Assembly: GCF_003384725.1 (NCBI RefSeq)
Contig: NZ_QNVV01000003.1
Span: 248,001 to 312,000, forward strand
Direction: 5' to 3'
From: Chryseobacterium pennipullorum
GTDB taxonomy: Bacteria; Bacteroidota; Bacteroidia; Flavobacteriales; Weeksellaceae
Length of the DNA stretch: 64,000 nucleotides
Positions 25,814 through 34,513 of this stretch are shown here, piece after piece; within the stretch, counting starts at the first letter, position 1; every line of letters begins with the position of its first letter. The position numbers and the translations under genes are program-made. The notes under the pieces are model-generated. The model was not told where the DNA came from, made no database searches, and saw nothing but the letters and a program-made list of their open reading frames with translations.

Positions 25814-26488
25814 ATGAAGATTTTGAAAATAGCTGCTGTAAGTGCAGTTTTTGCAGCTCAGTTTACACTGGCTCAGTTTAAGCAGACTCCGTTACCGTAT
25901 GCTTACAATGCCTTGGAGGGTTCTATCGATGCCCAGACTATGGAAATTCATTATTCAAAACATGGTGCGGCTTATGCCAGTAACCTGAATAAGGCGATTG
26001 CAGGAACTCCGCAGGAAAAAGAAAATTTGATTAAAATCCTTTCCGAGACTTCCAAATTAAGCCCTGCTGTAAGGAATAACGCCGGAGGACATTATAACCA
26101 TGAGCTTTTCTGGACGATTCTTACTCCGGAGAAAAATACCCAGCCATCGGCAAAACTGTCAAAAGCGATCAATGAAACTTTCGGAAGTATGGATGCTTTC
26201 AAAGAAAAAATGAGCAAAGCAGGTGCTGACCGTTTCGGTTCAGGGTGGGCCTGGCTTTCTGTAGATAAAAACGGGAAGCTTTTCGTTTCTTCAACGCCTA
26301 ATCAGGATAATCCGCTGATGGATGTAGTAGAAGAAAAAGGAACCCCTATCCTGGGAATTGACGTTTGGGAACATGCGTATTACTTAAAGTATCAAAACAA
26401 AAGAGCAGACTATCTTTCTGCCATCTGGAATGTGCTGAACTGGAAAGAAGTAAGCAAAAGATATGATGCTGCCTTAAGCAAAAAATAA
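25814..26488 (+). CDS. sod: Exported Fe/Mn superoxide dismutase
   Basis: The ATG at 25814 gives 224 aa with a signal peptide ending TLAQ; the frame from 25739 would add a non-signal stretch. The domain is a standard Fe/Mn SOD with ligands in [19 protein letters not shown] and DVWEHAYY. Most Fe/Mn SODs are cytosolic, so the signal peptide marks a periplasmic or secreted enzyme. It lies 4 bp before the second CxGKCY gene. Confidence 0.9.
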   Translation: MKILKIAAVSAVFAAQFTLAQFKQTPLPYAYNALEGSIDAQTMEIHYSKHGAAYASNLNKAIAGTPQEKENLIKILSETSKLSPAVRNNAGGHYNHELFWTILTPEKNTQPSAKLSKAINETFGSMDAFKEKMSKAGADRFGSGWAWLSVDKNGKLFVSSTPNQDNPLMDVVEEKGTPILGIDVWEHAYYLKYQNKRADYLSAIWNVLNWKEVSKRYDAALSKK

Positions 26489-26492
26489 GTTC

Positions 26493-26864
26493 ATGAAATT
26501 ATTTTACAGCATAGTCTTTATTGGTTATATGGTGTTCAGGCCTCTGATACCTATGGCAGACTATGCTGTAAATTATAATTATATCGTGAATACGCTGTGC
26601 GTTAATAAAAGCAAACCGGAACTTCACTGCAACGGAAAGTGCTACCTCAGCAAAGAACTGGCAAAAGCTAACAGTGACACAGAAGCTAACCCATTTCATA
26701 AATTAAAAAATTCAGGGCAGAAAGTTCTTGATATTTATATTCTGACTGATATTACCAAAGTTGCCATCAATGAAAAAATCTCGTTTTTCAGGGGTAACTT
26801 CTTTTACGAAACAGACTATTCTTTTCTGTTTCTCAAACACATTTTCAGACCACCGGTTTTTTAA
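26493..26864 (+). CDS. Small exported Cys protein, CxGKCY family (copy 2)
   Basis: The 123-aa product is a paralogue of 24181-24543. It has the same N-terminal hydrophobic segment, DYAVNYNYIVNTLC, CNGKCYLSKELAK (Cys 36, 46, 50) and a tail HIFRPPVF. It starts 4 bp after the SOD gene and is the last gene before the copper-receptor operon. The function is unknown; see copy 1. Confidence 0.65.
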   Translation: MKLFYSIVFIGYMVFRPLIPMADYAVNYNYIVNTLCVNKSKPELHCNGKCYLSKELAKANSDTEANPFHKLKNSGQKVLDIYILTDITKVAINEKISFFRGNFFYETDYSFLFLKHIFRPPVF

Positions 26865-26946
26865 GTTTTAATTATTCATTTATAGAAAACTCACCAAAAA
26901 TTTATCTAAGCTGGCTTTAGTAGGCTTAAAAACCTATGTATATAAG

Positions 26947-26988
26947 TACACAAATTTGAAAACCTCTCATTTTCAAAAAGCTTGTGTA
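26947..26988. other. Nested inverted repeat between the SOD and copper-receptor operons
   Basis: Outer arms TACACAA/TTGTGTA and inner arms TTTGAAAA/TTTTCAAA form one interrupted hairpin. There is no T-run after it, so it is not a classical terminator; it may be an operator or an RNA structure. The rest of the 263-bp gap (26865-27127) holds one more short inverted repeat (GTTGAA-N9-TTCAAC, 27069-27089) and no gene. Confidence 0.45.
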
Positions 26989-27127
26989 TCATCTAAAACA
27001 GTCTGCTGTTAAAATTATAAAATAACTTAAATGTTATAAACTCTTTTGGTGCCTTTTCTTGGTAAGGTGTTGAATGCTCAGTGTTCAACGTATTTCCATT
27101 GTACTCAACAACTAAAAAAAATCAACA

Positions 27128-28051
27128 ATGAAAATGTATAAATTTTTCATAATGGGTTTACTGTTGACGGTTGTTTCCTGCACGCTCGACAAAACAGATT
27201 ATGAAAATGAAATCAATACGGCCGTTCCCGAACATTATGAATTTAAGGAGGCCGTTACTTTAAGTAAAGATGATTATAAAATAAGTATTGAAGCATTGAA
27301 CGGAACCTTCTATCAGGGATATAATGAAATCCGGCTGAAGGTGGTCAATGCAAAAACCGGCGAATATCTAAATGTCTCGGACGTTACTTTCATGCCGGTC
27401 GCTACGAGTGCTGATGGAAGTAAGGCCTCATGTCCCCATCGGTATCAACCGGAATATAATTCTACCGGTCAATATTACTCAGGGTATGCTGTATTTACTG
27501 AAAGAAGTAATGCAATGCAAGGCTGGAAACTGTACCTGAATTTCAAGGTCAATCAAAAGACCTATGAATTGGATAAGGAGGTAACGGTACAGGAACAAAT
27601 CAATAAAAACCTCAATATGACTTCGTTCACGGGAAATGACGGCGGACAGTATTTTATTGCACTTGTATCTCCTCAGAAACCAAATGTCGCAGAGAATAAG
27701 CTGGTGGCAGGGATCTATCAATACAATAAGCCACAGGCTCCGGGAGGCAGCTTTCCCGACCCTTCGCAATTTTCGTATTCAGAAGTCAAAGGCTATACCT
27801 TGCTGCTGGATCCCAGAATGCCGGAGCCTTCTATGGGCAATCATTCATCGCCTAATAACAAGGATTTGGTACAGGGAGATGACGGCCTGTATCATGGTGT
27901 GGTTAATTATACCATGACCGGAAACTGGACATTGAATTTCATCATGCTGAATCAGAACGGAAAAATCATTAAAGGAACTAAGGTTTCTACTGATTTTACG
28001 CCAGGTGTAGCGGGGGCTAAGAGCGAGCTTTTTATTGATACATTATTCTGA
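27128..28051 (+). CDS. YtkA-like lipoprotein of the copper-receptor operon
   Basis: This 307-aa lipoprotein (lipobox VVSC) has two Ig-like halves. The C-terminal half carries MPEPSMGNHSSP and GLYHGVVNYTMTGNWTLNF, the pattern of YtkA/FixH-type domains, whose Met and His residues are suited to copper. The N-terminal half has FMPVATSADGSKASCPH. It ends 3 bp before the TonB-receptor gene. A copper-binding surface or periplasmic helper is likely but inferred. Confidence 0.72.
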   Translation: MKMYKFFIMGLLLTVVSCTLDKTDYENEINTAVPEHYEFKEAVTLSKDDYKISIEALNGTFYQGYNEIRLKVVNAKTGEYLNVSDVTFMPVATSADGSKASCPHRYQPEYNSTGQYYSGYAVFTERSNAMQGWKLYLNFKVNQKTYELDKEVTVQEQINKNLNMTSFTGNDGGQYFIALVSPQKPNVAENKLVAGIYQYNKPQAPGGSFPDPSQFSYSEVKGYTLLLDPRMPEPSMGNHSSPNNKDLVQGDDGLYHGVVNYTMTGNWTLNFIMLNQNGKIIKGTKVSTDFTPGVAGAKSELFIDTLF

Positions 28052-28054
28052 TTT

Positions 28055-30034
28055 ATGAAGTATACAGGAATAATTCTGGTCTTTGTGGGTTTTTTGATGA
28101 ATGCTCAGAACAGACAGATATCAAAGGACAGTATTGCCCTTTTAGATGAGGTAGAGGTAAGAGGAGATAAAAAGAAGTTAGAAAGAAAAATGAAAAGGGC
28201 GCTTTCTGTGGATGAGCTTCTGGCGGCTTCTGATCAAATCAGCTTTGTAAAGCGCGGCGCGTACGCCTGGGAACCGTTACTTAATAACATGGGTACTGAG
28301 CGATCTGCGGTTACTATTGATGGCATGCATATTTTTGGGGCGTGTACAGACAAGATGGATCCGGTTTCCTCCTATATGGAGAGCAACAGTCTTTCCTCGA
28401 TTGATATAAAATCAGGCCAGGCCGGGAGTTTAAACGGGGCAACGATTGCCGGAAGCATTGATTTGAAACGAAAAGCCAGCTCTTTCACTCTTGAGAAAAA
28501 ATGGAATGGGGCCTATCAAACCGGTTTCGAAGCCAACAACAAACAGTTCTTTAACCTTGGGAATATATCATATACAAGCAGGAGATTGGTGGTCGATGGA
28601 AGCGTAGGCTTTCGGAAGGCGGATAATTATTATGATGGTCATAATGCTGAAGTCAACCATTCACAATATAATAAGTTCAATGCAGGAGTTGGCCTTGCTT
28701 ATAAGACAGGTCCTTTATCCTCTGTGAAGGTGGATGCTGTGTTCGACCAGGCGAAGAATGTTGGGTTTCCTGCCTTACCCATGGATTTATGGCTTTCAAG
28801 AGCGGTGATTACTTCAGCCTCCTATAACAAGCTATTTAAAGAAGGGATGGTACAATCGTGGGATACAAAAATCTACTTCAATACCATAGAGCATTATATG
28901 GATGACACCACACGTCCGGAAAATCTTGTCCATATGGATATGCCGGGGTGGAGTACTACCTATGGGCTGGTTTCCAATGTAAACCTGAAAAAAGAACGCT
29001 ATACTTCGGAGGTTCAGCTTAACCTCTACCAAAATTTATCCATTGCTGAGATGCGGATGTATCCGCAGGACCGAAGCAGCAGGACGATGTTTGCCTACAG
29101 CTGGCCCTGGGTTACTACACGTTTTACCGGGCTTTCCATGAATAATGTGTGGGAAATCTCGAATCAAAGCCGGCTGAGTTTAGGAGGGTCTTTAGGCTTA
29201 AACTATAATTATTCCAGATATGCTGAGTTTAACTGGATCTTTCATCCGGGAGCTCCACAGGAAAAAATAAGAATCCTGCCAGCTTTACACGCCGGTTATC
29301 AATGGGAAGCCGGGCACTTTAATTTTTCTCTTGGGACAGGGTATGGCCATAGGGCTCCTTCTGTTTCGGAAGGATATGGATATTATATCTACAACAGCTT
29401 TGATCGGTATGACTATATAGGGAATCCAGACTTAAAAAATGAAATTTCCTATGAAACCAATGCTGGCGTTGGTTTTAAGAATACGAAACTTACTATTGAA
29501 GCAAAAGCCAACTATTTTTACATCCAAAATTATATTATTGGAAGGATCTTAAGTCTGGGAAGTCCGATGAATTATCAGTCTGTCGGGGTAAAAGGATATA
29601 CATCGCTGGACCACGCAACGTTATTTAACGTTTCTCTTAATGCCGGTTATCATATCACGCAGGATCTTCATTGGAAAGGTATTCTAACCTATGCACGGGG
29701 AAGAGATGATCACGGAAAAAATTTACCTTTTATCCGTCCCTTGAGTTATCAGTCATCTGTTCATTTTAACTACCGTCATTTCGGATTTCAGACTTCTGTT
29801 AATGGAGACTTTATCCAGAACAATTACAGCCCGGAATATGGAGAAGATCAGACCCCGGCTTATGCTTTTTGGAACTTATCTGTGGATTATTCGTTCAGGA
29901 TCAGTAAGTTCCGGACGGTTTTCCAGATTGGATCAGAAAATCTGCTCAATGCCTATTATAGCACTTATGCGGACTGGGGAAATATTCCCAGAATGGGGCG
30001 TAATATTTTTACCTCTTTGAAAATCAGTTTTTAA
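28055..30034 (+). CDS. TonB-dependent receptor, OprC/NosA-like copper importer
   Basis: The 659-aa product has a signal peptide (ending MNAQ), a plug domain, and a 22-strand beta-barrel ending IFTSLKISF. The plug contains GACTDKMDPVSSY with Cys97 and Met101 in a CxxxM arrangement. In Pseudomonas OprC this motif provides the Cys and Met ligands of the copper site. Flanking YtkA-like, MbnP and MbnH genes agree with copper as substrate. A plain siderophore receptor is less likely given the missing FecR/sigma genes and these neighbours. Confidence 0.82.
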   Translation: MKYTGIILVFVGFLMNAQNRQISKDSIALLDEVEVRGDKKKLERKMKRALSVDELLAASDQISFVKRGAYAWEPLLNNMGTERSAVTIDGMHIFGACTDKMDPVSSYMESNSLSSIDIKSGQAGSLNGATIAGSIDLKRKASSFTLEKKWNGAYQTGFEANNKQFFNLGNISYTSRRLVVDGSVGFRKADNYYDGHNAEVNHSQYNKFNAGVGLAYKTGPLSSVKVDAVFDQAKNVGFPALPMDLWLSRAVITSASYNKLFKEGMVQSWDTKIYFNTIEHYMDDTTRPENLVHMDMPGWSTTYGLVSNVNLKKERYTSEVQLNLYQNLSIAEMRMYPQDRSSRTMFAYSWPWVTTRFTGLSMNNVWEISNQSRLSLGGSLGLNYNYSRYAEFNWIFHPGAPQEKIRILPALHAGYQWEAGHFNFSLGTGYGHRAPSVSEGYGYYIYNSFDRYDYIGNPDLKNEISYETNAGVGFKNTKLTIEAKANYFYIQNYIIGRILSLGSPMNYQSVGVKGYTSLDHATLFNVSLNAGYHITQDLHWKGILTYARGRDDHGKNLPFIRPLSYQSSVHFNYRHFGFQTSVNGDFIQNNYSPEYGEDQTPAYAFWNLSVDYSFRISKFRTVFQIGSENLLNAYYSTYADWGNIPRMGRNIFTSLKISF

Positions 30035-30078
30035 AGATCACACTATTTTAATTTAAAACAACAACTAAAATTTTTACA

Positions 30079-30948
30079 ATGCAAAACTTAAAACAATATC
30101 TGCTAATATCCGCTTTTTCATTGAGCGTAATTTCCTGCCAAAACAGTGGCGACGATAATCCTGTTGCCAATCATGTAACTCTTGAATTCAATAACACATT
30201 TAAAAATAAGACCATTGCCCTTGGAGATGCCGCATCGGGAACAGCAACTACAAATATTTCTGCAGAAGGTCAGGTTCATCACTTTTCGGAATTGAAATAT
30301 GTAATCAGTAATATCCGCCTTATCAAAACAGACGGTAATGAGGTTCCTTATAAAATTAATGATCTGGATCAGGGCGCTACCGTCATAGATCAGTCCAAAC
30401 CGGAGACCCTTCAGTATATTTTGAGTAATATACCAGCCGGGGAATACAAAAAGATAAGATTTGGTTTAGGAGTGAAGAAAGAACTGAATGTCCTGGACCA
30501 GGTAAGATTTCCGAAGTTTTATGCCACTGCAGGATCCAATGATACCCAGATGATGTGGGAGTGGGGAGCAGGCTACCGCTTCACAAAAATTGAAGGATTC
30601 TATGGGACGGACCACAAACAGATGTCTATCCATACCGGAAGTACCATCAAAGGGTCAGAAGGTAATTATACACAGGGAGTGGATGCGTACAGAGATATCA
30701 CCTTAGATCTTCCTAAGACTGCAATCGTTGATAACAAAGCGCCTAAGATTACCATTAAAGCAGATTTTGATAAACTGCTGACCGGGAAAATAAATACAAT
30801 CGTATTAACTTCCGGAACAGGAATGGACGGAAATGCAACGCCCAACATTCATACTGCCAACCAGATGGTGAAATTTGTTGATAACCTTGGTGGCAATGGG
30901 TCAAATGATGTTTCAGGAATGTTTTCAATACATAATGTTGAGAATTAA
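30079..30948 (+). CDS. mbnP: MbnP-like copper-binding lipoprotein
   Basis: This 289-aa lipoprotein (lipobox VISC) has the MbnP layout. It includes LEFNNTFKNKTIALGD, HFSELKYVISNIRLIKTDG, the conserved MMWEWGAGYRFTKIEG block and repeated His residues (HKQMSIHTGS). In characterised systems MbnP is a Cu(I)-binding periplasmic protein in which a Trp is converted to kynurenine by its partner MbnH. The MbnH-like gene follows 40 bp later. No methanobactin precursor gene is seen. Confidence 0.82.
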   Translation: MQNLKQYLLISAFSLSVISCQNSGDDNPVANHVTLEFNNTFKNKTIALGDAASGTATTNISAEGQVHHFSELKYVISNIRLIKTDGNEVPYKINDLDQGATVIDQSKPETLQYILSNIPAGEYKKIRFGLGVKKELNVLDQVRFPKFYATAGSNDTQMMWEWGAGYRFTKIEGFYGTDHKQMSIHTGSTIKGSEGNYTQGVDAYRDITLDLPKTAIVDNKAPKITIKADFDKLLTGKINTIVLTSGTGMDGNATPNIHTANQMVKFVDNLGGNGSNDVSGMFSIHNVEN

Positions 30949-30988
30949 GGGGAGTTTATTCCAACGATCAGTATATATACTTTTTAAA

Positions 30989-32008
30989 ATGAAAAAAAGA
31001 TGGTGTATGGTGGTGGTTTCGTTATTGCTTATCTCTTGTAATAATGATTATTACGAACCTGTTTCTACTGATAATCCTGAGATTACACTCCGTATTCCGA
31101 TGCGTTTTCCAGAACTAAATTCTTCGGTGACTTCTAACAGGCCTACGAAATATGGTGTTGAGCTGGGAGAAAAACTGTTTCATGATAAGAGGTTTAGCGC
31201 GGATAATACGGTTTCGTGTTCCAGCTGTCATATCCAGGACAATGCCTTTGCTGACCATAAGGCTCAGGCGGTAGGCATACAGGGCAGGATAGGTCTGCGA
31301 AATACGCCTCCTATCCAGAACATGGCCTTTATGAAATTTTACAATTGGGACGGAAATATTCTTCAATTGGAGAAACAGCCGCTGGTTCCTATTATTACCC
31401 ATGAAGAAATGGGCTCATCTATTCTTGAAGTTATTGGGAAAATCAAGGATGATCTTTTTTACAGGGACTTATTCATAAAGGCATTTGGTGACGGAAGTAT
31501 TACTCCTGAAAGAATCTATAAGAGTATTGCCCAATATGAGTACACGTTGATTTCTGCTGATACAAAGTATGATAAGGTCAAAAGAAATGAGGGGATGGCT
31601 TTTACCGAAGCTGAAGCTCAGGGCTATCAGACTTTTCAGCAAAAATGTGCAGGCTGTCACAGTACAGAACTGTTTACCGACCAGAGTTTCCGGAATATAG
31701 GATTTCCTTTGAATCCGGATACCAATGAAGCAGGGCGGGGAAGAGTGACCGGTATTCCAAAAGATTATATGAGCTTTCGGGTTCCTTCTCTAAGAAATGT
31801 GGAATATACAGCTCCATACGGTAGCTTCGGCCAGTTCGCGACACTCAGAGCCGTTCTTGATTACTTTGACAAAGGCGTTATAGACAGTGAGCATCTCGAC
31901 CCTGTTTTTAAGAAAAATGGAAATCGGATTCCCTTGACCGAAAAAGAAAAAACGAACCTTATTACGTTCATGAAAACTTTGAGTGATCCTGATTTTATAC
32001 GTAAATAA
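30989..32008 (+). CDS. mbnH: MbnH-like di-haem cytochrome c peroxidase-family protein
   Basis: The ATG at 30989 yields 339 aa with a lipoprotein signal (LLISC); the longer frame from 30875 overlaps the MbnP gene and lacks a signal. Two haem c sites are visible, CSSCH (about residue 71) and CAGCH (about 219), with GIPKDYMSFRVPSLRNVEYTAPYG of the MauG/CcpA family. Together with the adjacent MbnP it probably makes the tryptophan-derived copper site. A peroxide-detoxifying peroxidase is the alternative. Confidence 0.83.
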   Translation: MKKRWCMVVVSLLLISCNNDYYEPVSTDNPEITLRIPMRFPELNSSVTSNRPTKYGVELGEKLFHDKRFSADNTVSCSSCHIQDNAFADHKAQAVGIQGRIGLRNTPPIQNMAFMKFYNWDGNILQLEKQPLVPIITHEEMGSSILEVIGKIKDDLFYRDLFIKAFGDGSITPERIYKSIAQYEYTLISADTKYDKVKRNEGMAFTEAEAQGYQTFQQKCAGCHSTELFTDQSFRNIGFPLNPDTNEAGRGRVTGIPKDYMSFRVPSLRNVEYTAPYGSFGQFATLRAVLDYFDKGVIDSEHLDPVFKKNGNRIPLTEKEKTNLITFMKTLSDPDFIRK

Positions 32009-32087
32009 TCACGATAAAAAGCTTTATTTTCACACTGCTGATCAGACCGCAAAGCTACCCAATATTCGGTGCTAAAACTGATGAAAG

Positions 32088-32118
32088 ATCCTGTTACGAA
32101 TGTAACGGGATTTTTTTA
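32088..32118 (+). terminator. Terminator after the copper-uptake operon
   Basis: A stem ATCCTGTTAC/GTAACGGGAT with a GAAT loop is followed by seven T. It lies 79 bp after the MbnH-like gene and just before the cobalamin-riboswitch promoter. Confidence 0.8.
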
Positions 32119-32154
32119 TTTATCCATTTGATAATCATTTTGTTCTGTAGGGTG

Positions 32155-32183
32155 TTGTATCTGACCGGAATTTTCTATCTTTG
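32155..32183 (+). promoter_or_regulatory. Promoter of the cobalamin-uptake operon (TTG-N18-TATCTTTG)
   Basis: A TTG at 32155 and the -7 element TATCTTTG at 32176-32183 are 18 bp apart. Transcription would start at about 32189, right at the beginning of the riboswitch. Confidence 0.75.
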
Positions 32184-32189
32184 CCGGAA

Positions 32190-32350
32190 TTTGGTGAGCC
32201 ATAAAAAGCTTTTAAAAGGGAATCCGGTGAAAATCCGGGACAGACCCGCTGCTGTAAGCTCCACATCAAAGTTTTTGAAGAATATATCCACTGTTTTATA
32301 ATGGGAAGGATTTCAAAAACGGAGTAAGTCAGAAGACCTGCCAGATCAAT
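32190..32350 (+). ncRNA. Cobalamin (B12) riboswitch
   Basis: The order of conserved blocks is that of the adenosylcobalamin riboswitch family: GGTGAGCC-type start, AAAGGGAATCCGGTG, AAATCCGGGACAGACCCGC, GCTGTAAG, CCACTG, ATGGGAAGG, and AGTCAGAAGACCTGCC. It lies 120 bp before the BtuB-like receptor start and would lower expression when B12 is plentiful. Confidence 0.95.
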
Positions 32351-32401
32351 TTAACGTTTGACGCTTTCGTGGAATAAAGCTTAGGACAACAATGATAGTG
32401 T

Positions 32402-32415
32402 ACAGTGATCACTGT
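32402..32415 (+). promoter_or_regulatory. Perfect palindrome ACAGTGATCACTGT after the riboswitch
   Basis: This 14-bp perfect palindrome lies between the riboswitch core and the start codon at 32471. It could be part of the expression platform or a protein operator. Confidence 0.4.
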
Positions 32416-32470
32416 GCTTTGTCGTTGCTTTCTTACATCCATTAGCGTCATCATTATCCTGAATGAGCTA

Positions 32471-34513
32471 ATGGTGGCAAAACTGACTACATTTCAATTT
32501 CATACAATTGTTTTCACGGTATTCGTGTTAACCTCACAATTCCTGTTTTCTCAAAGCGGGAAAAAAGACAGTATTAGGAAAGAAACCATAAAGACGGTCA
32601 ATATTTATAAAAAGAATTTTAAAGAGATTCTTCCTGCTCAGGTTTTGCAAGGCGAAGAACTTGAACGGCTGAACAGCCACTCAGTTGCCGATGCATTACG
32701 TTATTTTTCAGGAGTCCAGATCAAAGACTACGGGGGAATGGGAGGTTTGAAGACCGTTAATATCCGGAGTATGGGAAGCCAGCATGTCGGTGTTTTCTAT
32801 GATGGCATCCAGCTCGGGAATGCTCAGAATGGGCTGGTGGATTTAGGAAGGTATTCTCTGGATGACCTTGAAGAAATTTCACTGTACAACGGGCAGAAAA
32901 GTGAAATTTTTCAGCCTGCCAAAGACTTTGGGTCTTCAGGCTCTATTTATCTGCAGCCTAAGACACCGGTATTCACCGGAAACAGGAAAACCAATCTTGT
33001 GCTAAGAGCCAAAAGTGCTTCCATTGATTTGTTTAATTCTTCATTCCGGTTGGAGCAAAAGATCTCAAAAAGGATTGCTGCAAGTTTCAGTGCAGAATTT
33101 CTCCAGAGTGACGGTCTTTACAGGTTTCATTATGGCCGGAAATACCCTAATGGGACAACGGCTGCCGATACCATTTCCAAAAGATATGATTCCGATATTA
33201 AGGCAAAGCGTTTCGAAACGTCCGTTAACGGGACTTTAAACAACGGAAGTTGGAATGTACGTGGGTATGGATATATTTCAGACCGTGGTATTCCGGCCCC
33301 TATCGTGAAATTCCGCTTTAAAGCAAGAGGGGCAAGAATGCTCGATGAAAACTATTTTGTACAGGCCAATTTCCGAAAAAAGCTGTTTCCAAAACTTGAA
33401 ACCCAGCTGAAGGCAAAATTTGCTTATGATTACACCTATTTTAACGATACGGTATTGTCACAGTCTGCAATGCCTGCAACAAATACATATATTCAACGGG
33501 AGGTTTATCTCTCCTCTTCCAACCTATATTCGATTACGCCCAATTGGGACGTGAGTCTCAGTGGCGACTTTCAGTACAATAACCTGGATGCTAATTTGTA
33601 TAATTTTTCTTACCCTACGCGCTATACTACCCTGGTTGCATTGGCTACAACTTATCAATGGAACCGGTTTAAGTTTTTAGGAAGCCTTTTGGGGACTTTT
33701 ACCTTTGAAGAGGTTGAAAAGAATAAAAGACCGGATGACAGAAGAGAATGGACACCGGCCTTTTTTATGAGTTATCAGCCTGCTGCAATACCGGAACTAA
33801 CCCTTAGAGCTTTTTATAAAAATATTTTCAGATTGCCAACCTTTAATGACCTGTATTATACCAGCGTGGGAAACACCTATCTGAAACCGGAATTTACCCA
33901 TCAGTATGACATAGGATTTACCTATCAGAAAAAATACGACCGTTCATGGTTTAAGGGGCTTTATGTAAAATTAGACGGATATTACAACAGGGTAGAGGAT
34001 AAGATTGTTGCTGTGCCTACCACCAATATGTTTCGCTGGATGATGCTAAATCTCGGAAAGGTTGAAATCATTGGCGCCGATGTAAATGTTCAGACCGAAA
34101 TGATGGTGGGAAAGGTTAAGGTTAAGCCATTATTGTCTTATACCTACCAGAGTGCAAAAGATAAAACAGTGAACGAAGGGGAAACCGAAACTTTTTATGG
34201 ACAGCAAATCCCCTATACCCCATGGCATAGCGGTTCATTTACTTTAATGGCTGATTATAAAGACTGGAGTTTCAACTACAGCATGATTTACGTCGGAAAA
34301 CGCTATGATGCCCAGCTGGATAATATTAAGTACAATTCTATTCAGCCCTGGTACACCCATGATCTTTCGGTTCAGAGAAAACTTAGCCTGGCTGGACATC
34401 CCTTTAAAATCAACCTCGAAATGAACAATATTTTTAACCAGTATTATGACGTGGTGAAAAACTATCCCATGCCCGGGAGAAACTTCAGACTTACTTTAAA
34501 CTTTAACTTATGA
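32471..34513 (+). CDS. btuB: TonB-dependent cobalamin receptor (BtuB-like)
   Basis: I choose ATG 32471, which gives a signal peptide ending FLFSQ; the GTG at 32405 lies too close to the riboswitch and adds a poor leader. The 680-aa protein has a plug domain (LPAQVLQGEELERLNSHSVADALRYFSGVQIKD; part: VADALRYFSGVQIKDYGG) and a C-terminal beta-barrel ending FRLTLNFNL. The upstream B12 riboswitch and the BtuG-like neighbour define the substrate as a cobamide. Its stop overlaps the next ATG by 4 bp. Confidence 0.93.
   Translation: MVAKLTTFQFHTIVFTVFVLTSQFLFSQSGKKDSIRKETIKTVNIYKKNFKEILPAQVLQGEELERLNSHSVADALRYFSGVQIKDYGGMGGLKTVNIRSMGSQHVGVFYDGIQLGNAQNGLVDLGRYSLDDLEEISLYNGQKSEIFQPAKDFGSSGSIYLQPKTPVFTGNRKTNLVLRAKSASIDLFNSSFRLEQKISKRIAASFSAEFLQSDGLYRFHYGRKYPNGTTAADTISKRYDSDIKAKRFETSVNGTLNNGSWNVRGYGYISDRGIPAPIVKFRFKARGARMLDENYFVQANFRKKLFPKLETQLKAKFAYDYTYFNDTVLSQSAMPATNTYIQREVYLSSSNLYSITPNWDVSLSGDFQYNNLDANLYNFSYPTRYTTLVALATTYQWNRFKFLGSLLGTFTFEEVEKNKRPDDRREWTPAFFMSYQPAAIPELTLRAFYKNIFRLPTFNDLYYTSVGNTYLKPEFTHQYDIGFTYQKKYDRSWFKGLYVKLDGYYNRVEDKIVAVPTTNMFRWMMLNLGKVEIIGADVNVQTEMMVGKVKVKPLLSYTYQSAKDKTVNEGETETFYGQQIPYTPWHSGSFTLMADYKDWSFNYSMIYVGKRYDAQLDNIKYNSIQPWYTHDLSVQRKLSLAGHPFKINLEMNNIFNQYYDVVKNYPMPGRNFRLTLNFNL

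Noticed and set aside
32405..32470. GTG start for the BtuB-like receptor
   Set aside because: It starts inside the palindrome next to the riboswitch and puts 22 non-signal residues before the signal peptide.
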